NCBI GenBank assembly: GCA_016801845.1
Contig: CM028906.1
Location: 14,491,001 to 14,555,000, forward strand
Direction: 5' to 3'
Length of the DNA stretch: 64,000 nt
Source of the DNA: Polydactylus sextarius
Taxonomy: Eukaryota; Chordata; Actinopteri; Polynemidae
In this document: positions 13,101 to 27,025 of the stretch, one piece after another
Numbering within the stretch: position 1 is the stretch's first letter
How the letters are laid out: the number at the start of each line of letters is the position of its first letter
Notes under the pieces: generated by a model
Told to the model about the DNA's origin: nothing
The model's input: only the letters and a program-made list of their open reading frames with translations
The model's database searches: none
Made by a program: the position numbers and the translations under genes

Positions 13101-16100
13101 CTTTTCTGGCCTCTCCCATCATTTTTGGCCTTAATTAAGCAACATTACCCAGCGGGCATGATGGCTCATTGCAGACATTCTTACTTGTCAAAATAGAAAA
13201 CCCACAATATCAATAATGTCTCCATTATACCAAGCCTATATCCAGAATCACTCCCTTGTTTACTCAGTCATTATTCCCTTTATGATATGCAACCAGCAGT
13301 TTACACTAAATAAGCATTAAACTGAGCTCATGTGTCGTCATTGGCTTGTGTGTTTGCGTATCTGTATAATTCCACAATTGTTTACATAAATTACAGTTGG
13401 ATTTAATCATTTGGAAGATGTTTATCCAATGTTAATTACATGTACAGGACAACATTAAAGCTTTTAAAGAGATTTTTAAGAAAGTAAACAAGTGCTGGAT
13501 TAGTTTCATGCTGAAATGTTCAAGCAGTTCAAGTAAGAATTGCTCTACGTGCAAGTTAATGATGTTAGGATGTTAGAGGAGTTAGGGTAGAACATTTTCT
13601 TGGAAGAGTCTTCAGGAGAAGATAGAGAGGGACTTGGTTGCTCTGATAGGATTTGTGAGCCTGATTCACCATCAGGAAGCCAGAACTTGTGTGCAGGGAT
13701 CACAGTGCCAGTTGAATCCTTGCAGGAATGCAGTGGTCAAGAGGGGGCATGAACCTGAGTTCAATTAGTTGCGTAGAGATCCAGAAGTCACTTTGTGACT
13801 TGAATTTGATAATAAATTAGTGGAGGGCCATTAGCAGTTGAGTTACGTGTGTCTTTTCAGGCTGATGTCTGGACCTTCTGTAGGCTTTTTACTGTACGTG
13901 AATGAAGCATTCAAGGCTTGGCCTGGACTAAGAGCTGGGTCAGATAAGGCCTAGTCTTTGCTAGACATGCCTGGATCTGTGTCGAGTCTGTGGTATCGTT
14001 TAGCAGAAACAACAGATAAAGTTGGGCGTCATCTCCATAACAGTGTAAGAAAAGCCATTTAAGTGGATGACCCAAGGAAGTAGTGTATGTAGCAAAGAGA
14101 AGGGGCCCCAGCACCAAACTTTTTTTTGCGGGAAGTGGGTAGGATGTTCCCTTTGAAGGAGAGCTTTGTAAGATAGGATTCAAACCAAGAAAGTGCTTTG
14201 CCCAAAATGCTTGTATTGGAGAGTACAGATAGCAACATACAGTTGGCTACGGGTAAATTTTGCAGGATCAGAACTGAGAACTGGGCTGCAGGTCTAACTG
14301 CCCTTGGAGCTACTGTCCCAGACAACACAGCCAAACTGTTACTTTTCAAATCCAGAAGTAGAGCATGGCATTGGGGGACTGCTCATAGAAAGATGTATTC
14401 ATGCAGTGGACACCAAAGTGTAGTTTTTGGATGCAGTGCTGCTCAGAGGAAGAGTGTAATAACCAGAATGTATCACTTCAGTGAAAGTGCCATTCATCTG
14501 TATCTGGTTGTAAAGACAGGAGGCTGTTTTCTATAGCAGGTGATGAGAAGCAGACGTGTGTGTATAAGTGTCCATATGTCCACATGTTCTCTCTCTTGTG
14601 TGCTGTATGTTGTGTGTGTGGCTCATACACTCAGGGCCTGCTGAGATTTGCAGTCAGAGGTCCCCTTCTTACAAGCCATAAAACAAGCCATTATAGCTCT
14701 GCTGTAAAAAAAAAAAAAAAAAAAACTGTCGTACTGCAAGTATGATGTTTTAGTCATTCTTCTAAACATGTACTAAAATGTGTTGCTGTCATCTTCATAT
14801 CGAGTGATTTTCATCAACTCCCACAGCCTTTAATGTAATAACCAGGTTGTATTTGTCTGAAAAAACACAATTTGTATATTTTATCATCTGACAATAATAA
14901 TATTAGTCACTCACTTTAAATTTTACTAAAACCCAGTAGGCCTGTAGTCCAGTGATAGGAATGATACAGAAATGGACAAACAACAAACAGTGAAATTAGG
15001 TGCTAAAGGCTGTTATGTCAAACAACAGGAAACCTCTGACTGTAGAATGGAAGGTGGTGATTTGACTTCGCTGTGAAACAGGTAACGAGGACCAGATGCT
15101 TCTATCACCGTGTGTCGTGTGTTTGGACATATGTTTATGAGTAGCATGTGAATGTTTGTGCATGTGTCCATGTGTATGTTGTTATATTTTGTAGATGTCT
15201 GGACTGAATATCACTGCATTTGGTACTTTTATGTATGTGTGTCCATCTGTGTGTGTGTGTGTGTGTGTGTATCAGTGTGTTTATGTGTGTGTGTGTGCAG
15301 ATGCACATAAATGAGATCATGCTTTATGCTTGTAGGTGTGTGTGTGTGCGCGCGTGTACCAGGGTAAATCCTGCCAATGCTGCCTCGTTTTGTAGATGTC
15401 TGGTGGTAATGAGTGGGACCAAATTTGCTAAACTGTAAACATGTGTGTTCATATATGGCATGTACATATTATACGCATGTGTGTGTGTTCTGGTGATTAA
15501 ATTCCCCCTACCTGCAGCTTACTGTTTATCATCCAGAGAGGGTTTTTGGTGAGTCACTGACAGCTTCAGTCTTCAGCTCAGTCCTCATCACTGCCGCAGT
15601 AGATGAAATCGTTCAAGTGCTTGGTGAAATCTCTGCTCTCGCCAAGTGGAAACAAAACAGCCGACTCACATGTAAGCACAGCACATTCAGGCCGAATGCG
15701 ATCCCCTCACAGATTGTTTGCATTGCACCCAGCAGTCCGCAGGGGCATCCTATTCAAACTATCACTCTCGTTTCTCCCTTTAGTGTTTTCTCTGTGTGTA
15801 CTTTGGATGACGATCAACAAAACTCAAGCTGTGGGAACAGTAACCTGTTCATTTTTCTCACACTTGGAACAGACACAAGTTTCTTTCAGCAAAGCCATAC
15901 CACTCTCAGTTTTGCTGTTTCATTACACTGAGAAGCACTTAACGCTGTCCTCGTCCTCATTTTCTGAGAGAGAACTTTTATGAGGCCCTTGAGTTAAACT
16001 TCCTGTGTTTAATGGAGGTATAATTGTCTTCGTAGAGCTGTAGACCAGAGTCGCACCTCCCAAAAAATTCCAGTCATCATCTTACACCTTTTTCTGATTA

Positions 16101-19100
16101 GTGTGCACCTGAACAGTTGTTTCCTTTTTTCGTATTGTCTGTTTTGAATTATTTTTTTCAGCCCCTTTTACGGCTGTTCTGTCACTGTCAATACCTCACC
16201 AAAACAAATCACTGTCCAATTGATAACAGCCTGGACCGACATTGTTGCACCATTTTTTGAAGTCGACAAGCCCAGGAGACGCATGTGCCTGCATGTATAA
16301 ATGTTTGTCTCATGTAACAAAATTGAAAAATGACTATAGGCGAGGTGTGGTGTGTAACAGCTGGGGAATTACAACTGAAAACAGTTATAAATCTCTCAGT
16401 ACCTTTAGGATTTTTCAACATCGAGGCAGTCACAAAGCCATTTAGAGGAGTTGGAAGACCTTCTCAGTCTTATCAGTCCATTACTTTAATCCTCTGTTAC
16501 AGCCTGTAGTGGTATTTTTAGTAAAAAAGTTTCTTCTTTAAAACAGTTTTCCTTTCTGGCATGAAAATACAAGATGACACATCATTATGAGGGATCTGTC
16601 GTTAGCATGACCTCACAGTGTAGCTGCTTTCACTCACTGTTATCTAGCTCTTACCCATCCCACTGTGGTTCCTCTTTACCCTCCTTTCTGCTCCCTTATC
16701 TTGATATTCGATCATAAGTCAGTCTCTTCATTCCAGTTCATTCATATTTATTTGTGTTAATATGCATATAACATATATATCAATATAAGGGATTGTCCAA
16801 GAATTTAACTAAAAACAAGTGTGACTTTTCACATCTCTCTCTGTGAGAGTGTGTCATACACACATACCTATGTGATGTTAGGTTCTCTGTTTTCATGCAT
16901 TTATTTTTAAAGCAAGATTTTATGCCAAAAAAATTATACTTGAACGATTGAGGGAAACACAGTGGTCTAGTAAATAGTGATATCTCGCAGTTTTTTCTGT
17001 GGCTCCTCAAATGTTTTTACAATGTTGGCAGAAGGCATTATTATCTGATATTACTGGGCCAGTGACTAAATTAAATTCTGTGTGGCCTCATTATGAGGTA
17101 AATATGCTTTCTGATTATATATTTGATGCTGATTGAAACTGATCTTTATTTTTGGTCATATTTAAGACTCTTAATCCCATTTGTCTACTTATAAACAGAT
17201 TTTGTAATATAGCTCGTGTACTGGTTTCTTCCAAATGTCACACATAGGACACATAGGACACTAAACCTCCAGATCTTTGTAGACTCAGAAAGAGCAGATC
17301 ACATGTGTGTCTGTCATAGAAAGCAACTCAGAGGGTCAGAAATGTCACATTCCTGCAGTGACACTGAGTCTGGATGGCTCACAAAAGCCAGAGACCAATG
17401 GGGGAGCTCCATAGGCCTTGAGACACACACATACACACGCACTGAAATCCTTCTTTAAATCTTAAAACAACTGAAAATCAGGCAGCAATAAACATGTTAC
17501 CCCATAAATGTTCCGGTCCCATAATGGCAGAGCACTTACAAAAGCAAGCCTGTCTGAAAATCTGGCGTGAAGTGTGAAAATGATTAATTCACTACATTTT
17601 CATTCAGATCTGCTTAGTGCTTAGTGGGAAAACTTCTTTGACAAAAGAATTTCGGGTAATTTTATAAAATGTCACAGAGGAGTGGTGAGATGCTGCGTCA
17701 TTCTCAATCATCTGATTTAATCGGAAATCTGGTCTGTGGTGTCTGAGGTTTTGTATGTGAAGAAGCAGGAAGAAAGTGGTCTGGTCTCACACAGACACTT
17801 TTAACAACCATTCCAATGAGATGATTCCAGTTATTTCCTTTATTATCCATCTTATTTTAAGTGTTTCACTAGCGTGTAAAGAAATTGCTCAGTATTTTAG
17901 ACTGCCAAGCTGGAATCTGGATGTTTTGGCAAGTAGCAGCTGGGCACACAGGCTTTGTGCAATATCCTGAAGAGCTGTTATCACATGAGGATAACAGGTC
18001 TGGTACCATACCTGCTATTAAACTGGACCTGACAACCAAGATTGCAGCCCATAGTGCTGCACACAACTGCTGGACAGATAAACTAGCTTTTTTTTGAGTA
18101 CATTTTGTGTTATTTTACAGCCTGAAAGATTTAAGCAAAGATGTAAGTTTTTTTTTTTTAATATTATACATAAAACCACAAATTGTTGTCTTTACTTGTT
18201 TGTTTGTGCACAGATGAAATAAAAGCTGTGTAAAGTGTTAAATAATATGTTTTAGAGGTATTTTGAGGCAGTTTATTTTTTACTTTTCAACTTTTGTGGT
18301 GAGCCAGTCTAGCTATTTGAGACCGCTTCCAGTCTTCATGCTAAGCCAAGCTAATCACCACCTGGCTCCAACTCTACAGCTTAGTAGAGAGGCATTAAAC
18401 TGTCGACAAGAAAACAAATGATCTATTTCCTTAAAATTTTAAGCTATTCCTTCAACACCTTAACCTGACGTAAGAGTATAATAGAGATGGTGAAGGAGGG
18501 AAATGTTGCATCCTGTTGAAACATTAATTACTGTTCCTCCTGCTCCTTTAAGTAATGGTCCATGTCCAAAAGCTTCAACGATAATTAGTTGTAAGGACAA
18601 AAGCAGCAACAGGCCAGTGGGTGGAAGAGAAGGAGGGAGGGCACTCACAACAGAAGTTAGTAGACACCCATAGAAAATGTTCATATTATAAAATCAGTTC
18701 ACCTCAGTAAGAAGCATAAAAGCATGTTTGTTCAGATGTTCAGTGGCTGAATCAAAATATTGGCATGATCCTGGAAATGGTGATGGTGAGGAAATTAGAG
18801 TAAAGGACAGAAAGTTAAACATGAGTTTTAAGCGGGGAGATGGCGAGGTCAGGGATGGGAGAGTGGTAAGAGAAATGATGGAAAGATGAGGCGAGAAGGG
18901 AGCGGCGAGGAACAGGAGGCGTGCGGGTCGGCTTGTATTGTGGTGGAAGTGGCTCAGACCTCCTGTGCTCCCAGTCAAAGCTTTCTCTGTTAGGCCAGAG
19001 CTCTGATGTTTCCCCTGAGGCCTGGATCCTGGAAGTGAGCTGGCAGAGCAAATAAACAGAGAGGAGGCACTCGCTCTCACCACACTAACACCTTTACATA

Positions 19101-22100
19101 TGTATACTCACACAAGTTAAAAAGAATACACACATGCGCAAGTATCTGCTAACACTAAAAGAGCTTAACATGCGACTGGATGCAACACCTTCACACCTAT
19201 ATGAGGGATTTGTTGTAGACAGTGGTTTTGTAGGGATTATTGGAGTTAATGAATATTTAGATTTAGCTCTGTTTTTGCATTTTCTGATATTTTTAATCTT
19301 TAAACAAGATGTCAGCAGGAATTTACGTTTTTTTTTTGGTTGTATTGTGTGACAGGCTGGCAGAAAGTACAAATAAGTTTTACTTTATTAAGTAGTGCAA
19401 ATGTTCTTTCAGCTGAGGTTTTAAGAAACCCACAAAGTTGATGGACAGAATAACTTATTTTGAAAAGCACCAGCAAAAAACTGACGAGACGAAAACAACA
19501 TTAACATCAGATGATTCTGATTAACATCAGAAATGAACATGGCAGTCTTCCAAAAATGTGTTACACCACCTTTATTACCAGTCTCGTCGTGCTAATGTGT
19601 TCCAGCGTAATCCATCATCACACCGTCATACACAATGCGAACAGCCAAGTTTTGGAACTGCTTGTGAGCGTGAGCGTTGTAGAGCAAATAAATCAATTAC
19701 AGCATGGTGGATGAATCCAGCATGCTGCAGTTGTAACACGTATAAGCCACATCAGTAAGAGGCATCCATCAAAATGACAGGACGTACACACACATGGCCG
19801 GCCTCCTGTCCGGGCGTGTCAAGAGGCCGTTGACCTCCACTGAGCTCCACTTCCTGTGGTTCTCCCACCAGTCCCAAAAGGGAACACTCAAAGTTGACAA
19901 CAACCTTCATCCTTGTATTTTAACCAGCCTCCTCTTCTTCCTGTCAGTGTCCTCCTTCATTTCTTACTTGTGGCATTTCCTCCTTCTTCCTCCTGTCAGA
20001 TAATCCCACGTTTTTGCTGTTAAAGTCACCACACAAGAAGTGTGTTGACTTAATTAACATGATCCTAGTTTTGATGTTTCCTATGATCTCCTTTATATAT
20101 AGAAATTCTGTATACACAATCTATTCAATGTGAATGGGACACTTGACACATTGACTGTAGCAGCAACCTTCCACACTGTCCTGCTCTCTGGACCCTTGCA
20201 CTGTCTAGGTTAAGGATTGCGGAGGTAGTGGGGTTTTCTTGTGGTACTATAATGAATATCCTGTCTTTGTAGCGCATTCCTGCCTGTGAATGCAGAAATA
20301 AATCACGGTAACACTGGATGGGAAACCATAACAGTGAGAATTCCCCCTCTGGAAGGAGACCCTTCTCTAAAGTACATAATCTTCAATGTAAAGTGATCCA
20401 GGCCCAGACCTGACTCTGGATCCTGTCTCAGAGTTTCCTCCAGTGCCTCCATGCTGATTTTGGCAGCAGCTGCAGCAGCAGACTGAGGTTGTATGTGGGC
20501 CTGTCCGCACCCCTCACTGGGCAGGTAGCTGCTCAGGTCAGCCACCACCAAGACAAGTGACTGGTGGGAGAAATTCATCTGTACCCAACAGCTAGTGAGG
20601 AAGATGGAGAATGATGAAGTTTGGGATGCTGTGACCGGGGTCAGTGTGCTGGATTGTACATGCGTTTTAATCAACTAGATTTAGAGCCCTAGTCCATGTC
20701 AAAATCCAACCAAGTGTGAATCTTGTTTTATTTGGTTTATTTTTTTCCCACTAGACATCTCCAAGAGTCATTTCACTGTTTACATATCCTTTTTTTTTTT
20801 TTACTGAACATTCATTTCAACAGTGGAAGGATGACACAATTCAGTGGCTGTTAGAGGTTAAACAAAGATCTCAGCAGGATCATAATCAGTGCCAGAACAA
20901 GGTATTTCATTTTATACATCACTATTCTGTCCAATCTACTTCCAGCTGCTTGCTTATTATAATTTAGCTCACTGTGGGTACATGAGCTGTCAAAAACAGC
21001 AGCCAAAAGTCACAAGTTATGATATCCACACTGACAGAGTCTTAGTGAAAGCTAAGAGAGGCCATACAAATGCTTTCCAAACCTTTCTATCAACTATGTT
21101 TTCCTAATGCACAGCTAATCAACAGTGAAATGTGTGAATTGCAGCAAATTAGTGCATATATGAATTTTATATGGACTTACAAAAGCCAGAAAAATGAATG
21201 CTATAGGGCAGCCTGCACAAAGAAGCTCATAGTTGCTACAGACTAAACTGACATAGGAGTAATATACTGTATCATTTCTGCAGTTAAATACAAGGCTTTC
21301 AATTCAATACAGTGACAGTGAACTTAAGTGAATTATAAATTGTGCTTATCTGTTTACCTGGACCTTGGCTGCATCATTACATTTATCTTAATGTGCGACT
21401 TCAGTCCAAAAGGCCCCCTCACACGTGTCCTTACAGCTGATATCCTGAGTGATCCAAGATAGCTGTGCTTGCTGGCAAAACCCTGCACTCCAACTTCACA
21501 CAGAATTGAATAGCTAGTATCACTTTCATGCATGAAACAAACTCAGGAAGAATAAAGTGAGACAGCTTGAGACACACAGTGTTTCCAAGATCAATAATCT
21601 GCAGCTCTCTATAGAAAATAAAGGCTGATGTGCAGATTAAATTAAATTTTGACCAGTTGATGGTGCCAGATGAAGGATCAAAGGATCAAAGTTAAAACAG
21701 TTCATCCTCTGGGGAACGTAAACATGTTTGTGTATGAAACTACAACATTATAGCATCAAGGCAAATTCTTCAGGAATTGATTGTTGTCCTTCTACAAAAT
21801 TTGACAAAGATTTTACTTGGATCCTGAGAATCAACAGTTGAAGTCAAGCACACACATACACATAGTATTGTGTATCGCTGCAGTGTAAAAGTGTCTGTTT
21901 TAAAGGCTTTCATCATTCTTGGCTTCAGCAAATCATAAGAGGACAGGAAAATATTCCTCAGAAAGAAATAAAGATGGAAAAAGCAGACACTTCATCAAGA
22001 TTCATGGACAGAGGGCAACTCTGAGGCCAACAACATGTCAGTCTGAGAGGAAGAGAGAGAGACAGAGATTATGTCAACAACTAGTGAACCTGAAGAGCAC

Positions 22101-24392
22101 TCTGTGAAACAAGGGGCTGACAGAAGGGCTCGAATGCAAATTGACATGTTTCAAATCACCGGCACAGTGTAGGGCAAGTGAAGTAAAGTGCATGGAGAGG
22201 GCACGAAAAAGGAGAGAGGAGAGGGAGCTTGCTAGCGTCATGGATCGCTCCCACTAATACACCCTGACTGACATTAAAAGGCTGTACCCAATTACTGGAT
22301 GATGTCCCAGCCCCCTCACACACACACACTCTTATATGACTCATATGAATGCAGACACACATGCACACACACAGTGAGATTGTTGTAGGTTTTGGAAGGC
22401 AGGGTGCTAATACTTTCTATGAAGCCCATATTTGAGCCCATATTAACTATTGTTACTAAAACAAGTATATACACACACACACACACAGTTCCTTCTTTTT
22501 AAATCCACCAAGTATAATGGTCTGTGTTTCAGAGTCATGTTGACCGAGCCTGTCTGACCAACATACTTTCCATTCCAAAACAAAAACAAACGGGTCACCT
22601 CTCTCTTCACCCTCATCTTCTTGTCCAGACACCCCGGCCTCCCGCGTCCTGTCTATCAGAAACACCCAGGGTGGGGGGTCCACAGAGGCTGCCGCATGTC
22701 TGACTGACACATGACCTGTCAATGTATGTGAATAGATACGGTATTGTAGTAAGATAACGTAACTTTCACTGCTTTAGTCATGGGTTGGTTCTGCTGTTAA
22801 ACACTAGCAGAATAGTGACAAGATTTGGACTTTGACACTCCGCACTGAAATATCTGAAAAACTACTGGACTGTCATGAATCCTTTCGACGAGCTCCCGAC
22901 TTTTTCAAACTGCTACCAGGTCTTTTGTTTAGGGATGCTCATGGGAACTGTAATAAAGCACTAGTGTGGCTATAAACTCTTAGGGTTATGCTAGAAAAGA
23001 ATTCATAAATATATCATCTTGTGTGATCGTGTCTGACGGCAACAGTGTTTATACAGTAGCTGTTCTGAACGTCCGTATGTGATGGTGGGGTGAAAAGGCG
23101 GTTGTAATAGAGAGGATAGTGGTTAAACATGAGGATAAGGCACCAATCTCCATTTCTTGTCTCCTGGAAAGTATTCTTATTACTGCACATGAAGAGTGAG
23201 AGAAAACTTCACCAGTTATTGCATCATGTTGGCTCACTGTCACCTGGACTGTACACATTATTAAATGGCTATTTATTGAGAGACTTTATATGAGACTTTT
23301 GTTGTGCACCATGTTTCTGTTTCCTCACAGTCCTGTGAGTAATAGAATAAAATCAATGCATTCATCATCAAATGTTATGAGTTATGAAGTTATGAAGCGA
23401 AAAATGTTGACATGAAGAAGTGTGTCCACTTCAAACATGGAGTCAAAAACACTGCTCTGTTTAATGCTGATATCAGATTGTATCTCTAAACCGAGGAAAC
23501 AAAATAATCGTGTGATCTCATTTCTTAGAAATACTGAATTAAGCTACAGTCATCAGTTGTACTGCAAATACTCAGCTGCAAAACATTTAGATTGGGGCTG
23601 CCATGAAATCAATTTCCGTCTCCAACTTAATGGAGCTAACTTAATTGATATCTTTTGAGTTATTTACTAAAAAAAAAAAAAAAAACCACCTGCTTTTAAT
23701 AGAAATGCCCTGATAGAACTTGTACCAAGCACTGATCCGACACCAGTGCCTGTTTTCTACAGTGTGTCTGAATTTATCTGGCTAAATGTATCTTATCTAC
23801 CACTGATATGAAAAAAACAACAACCATGAAAATGAGAGTGACAAAATAAAAGCAAAGAAAAACACATTAAAGCTGGCACTTTAATAAAGGTTAGTCTTAT
23901 CAGCTTTATAATTCTGGTAGCAAATGTGAAAACTTATGGAGTTTCTCCTCAAGACAGACTTGCATCTGCAGGACATTACCCCAATTAGATGACTGATTGA
24001 TTGATTGATTGATTGATTGTCTGAACTGACGGACTGAATGAGTGACGATGTTCGTCTCAGCATTCTCTCTCCTGTCTCCACCTCCGCTCCAAAGCTCGGC
24101 CTTAGCCATCCCTCTCAACACTCGCAGCTACAGTCTGCAGATTAAAGCTGCTCTCATCTGGATCTCATCAGTTTAGGCCGGCCTCACCGTTTTATAGGTT
24201 ATTTTTCATTCAGGAGAAGGAGGAGGGAGGGATCTCAGAGTGATTTAGGGTTACGCTGCATGGCGGCTGGAGGAGAATAAAAGCAACTTGTTGTCATGAG
24301 GGGCCCGTGAATGAGACAGCATGCTAAGTCCCCTCCGGTAACAGCATGCAGTTTTTAGGAACATTTGCATTTCTTTTTCTTCAAGTTTGTCT

Positions 24393-24432
<40 letters not shown>

Positions 24433-25819
24433 CATTTGTTGCGTGGTTGTGCTGCTCCAATTTCTGAGCCATTTCCTCTCCATTTTTCCAACTGTAATGT
24501 CTGTAACATGTGGTGGATTGTTGTGGGATGGTTGGACGAGTGTCATTGCCAAATACTATATATCAGTTTTGGAGGAAATTTCCCAGTTTTCATTGCACAA
24601 TGCAATACTTCAAAAATACTGCATCCACCAAACTTTTATGAGCTGACATCACTGAAGTAGGTAAAATAGTCTTTGCTTCTACAATAAATATTGTAGGAGG
24701 AACTAAAGGGGAAATCAGAATAAGAAAGAAGAATAAACCACCACTGCTATTCAGTGGACATTTTTTTACTGTGGTGTGAAAACAGGAGAAAAAACCCGAT
24801 GGTGACGAGACAAACTATTGAAATGTTTGACGCCTCTACATGTTTGCAGTAACTACACTTCAACTACACTTCACTAACATGAAGTGGCTTTGAAGCAGAA
24901 ATGTTGGTTTCCCACTAATACATTGTTCTAAAAGTTAGTTAAACCACTATTGAACATTTGTTCATAATAATAATAATAATAATAATAATAGATGGCTACC
25001 AAAATACTGATTGTGTACATATGTTGGGTGGATTTATATATACGTGACTGGGGACAAAAACTCCAAAAGTCTGTCATGTCTTTTCCTCATGTGTGCAGAT
25101 TAATACAGGGTGGTCTCCTTTATTTAGATGGAAATAGCACCTGCAGTACTGATGTGGATGGCACAGGTTTACAACACCTGGTCTATAATGTGAGAGGTGA
25201 TGAGATTTGCTCCATGGTTTTGTATGGATTAAATCAAAAAAAGATTTGCTTTGGAATTTCTGGCGGAAGGTTTTGCCTTTAGACAAAGCCAGAGTGACTA
25301 TTTCCCTCTGTTCTCAGCCTGCAAGCTCAGCTAAACTCACTAGCTGGCTGTGGTTTAATATTTTCTGGATGGTTATGAGAGTGACATCAATTTTCTCATC
25401 TGACAAGGGAGCAAATAAAACTATTTCTTGAATAATTAGAGGCTTGGCCGTGCTGATGTGAGAAATAGCAGAAGTACAAACTTCTCATTATGTCTTTTTT
25501 TTTCAGGAGGAAATGCTGTGAAGGATTCAGGTTTGTGATGGGCCAGTGTATACCTGAAAGTAGGTAAACCATACACACTATCCTCTCAGACTGACTTCAC
25601 ACTTTCCTAATTTGATTTCCTAATTATCTCATTTCAGCAGTTTATAGATTAGAACAAGCTGCACAAAACAATCTCGAAACCAAACTTAACAATGTGTCAG
25701 TGTATTAAGATTGTGCTGGTATTCTGGTTAACAGTTTTGAAATGAAGAAATGGGACAAATGGTGCAGTGGCCAAAAAATTACTAGCCGCAATTTTGACAC
25801 AGCAGCTCCTACATGGCCA

Positions 25820-25858
<39 letters not shown>

Positions 25859-26971
25859 GTGGTTATTATAAAAGCTGGATGATTGGGACACTGGCGAACA
25901 GTGCTGATAAAAATATTGTGTATTTGGTGTCAGTAAATGAAATATAGACGCCAGTAAACCTTTGTAAAATCATAATGACTTGCAGTGGCCACAAGAGGAC
26001 ACTGTTACCATCCTGTTAAAAAGTTAACTGAGGCGTTTGTGCCTGAAAGTCATGTTGTTAAATACTAAATTATTCACATGTGGACAACAACAATCTGATG
26101 TTCCTTTATGTCTTCAGATCAGTTTTAGTGAAAAAGTATTCCAAACTTTTATTTAAAGAAACTTTAATTAAACACTTGAATACAACGTAAACACTGTTAA
26201 GTTACGCAGGATGTATATATCACATATTGTGAGGTCTCAATAATGATCAGTGGTTGCCTTAAAAAAAAAAAAAAAACATCTTAGTTGTGGTGGTTCTCAT
26301 ATCCTAAGCCAAGAGGTTTTAATTCAGACAGTAAAGCTCTTTGTAATTGTGGGTTAATAAAATACAACAAAGTCTGATGTAGTTTAATGGAAGACCATTA
26401 AGTTTTTTAATCAACCATTCACTAAACTATAAAATTAATTCCGGAATATATTGGAAATAAAGTCAAGTCATTATGTTATACTAGGCCTGTTTCACAGACT
26501 GGTTATAGTGCAGTATATTTACCCTTGTCATTTTATTTGAGCGACTGAAATGAGCATGAAATCATATAAAACTGTGACCATGGTCGTTGCCAACTTTCTG
26601 CTTACAATCTCACAATATAATGCAAAATATTTTATAGATGCAAAGAAGAATTTACAGTTGTGTGACTTCAAACCTGTCAGCAATGATGCACAATGATGAT
26701 GATTCACAAGTATCAGACATTTGAATTTACTGCTCACTATAGAGAAAACTACTGAGTGTTTGCTCATCAGGGAGCAGTGAATGACTGAACAAGGGAGTGA
26801 TTTTGGACAGTTTTCAACCAACATCCATCCATCTATTTAGTATTTACACTTGTCTTGAATGTCTACCACAGCAAAAGCACTGTAGAAATTGTTATTCTCA
26901 GCTCCTAGCTGTAGATATAAAGCTTTAGGAATGGAACAAGGTGGTGACACGGAGCAAAAGTGTTCATGAGT

Positions 26972-27025
<54 letters not shown>

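Larger units (their letters stand above)
2886..25506 (+). other. ccbe1 intron 2 (22.6 kb)
   Basis: Very large intron, mostly AT-rich unique-looking DNA. It holds a SINE (about 2955-3107), an L2 LINE fossil (about 13911-14350), a coding-like antisense block (20303-20674) and microsatellites: (ACTG)n near 10713-10739, poly(A) at 14705-14725, GT-rich DNA at 15240-15350, (ATTG)n near 23995-24018, (GT)n near 24400-24431 and (AAT)n near 24964-24990. I see no other support for genes: the remaining open frames are short, biased to low complexity and unlike known families. Confidence 0.75.

Noticed and set aside
15603..15983. 126-codon + strand frame and its overlapping neighbour
   Set aside because: Two overlapping frames of similar length, no recognisable family, no splice context; treated as chance.
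18694..19083. Minus-strand 129-codon open frame in ccbe1 intron 2
   Set aside because: Ser/Pro/Leu-rich low-complexity translation with an overlapping alternative frame and no motif or splice support.
24365..24646. Frames across the GT microsatellite encoding Val-Cys repeats
   Set aside because: Microsatellite translations, as also at 26941, 32490 and 57842.
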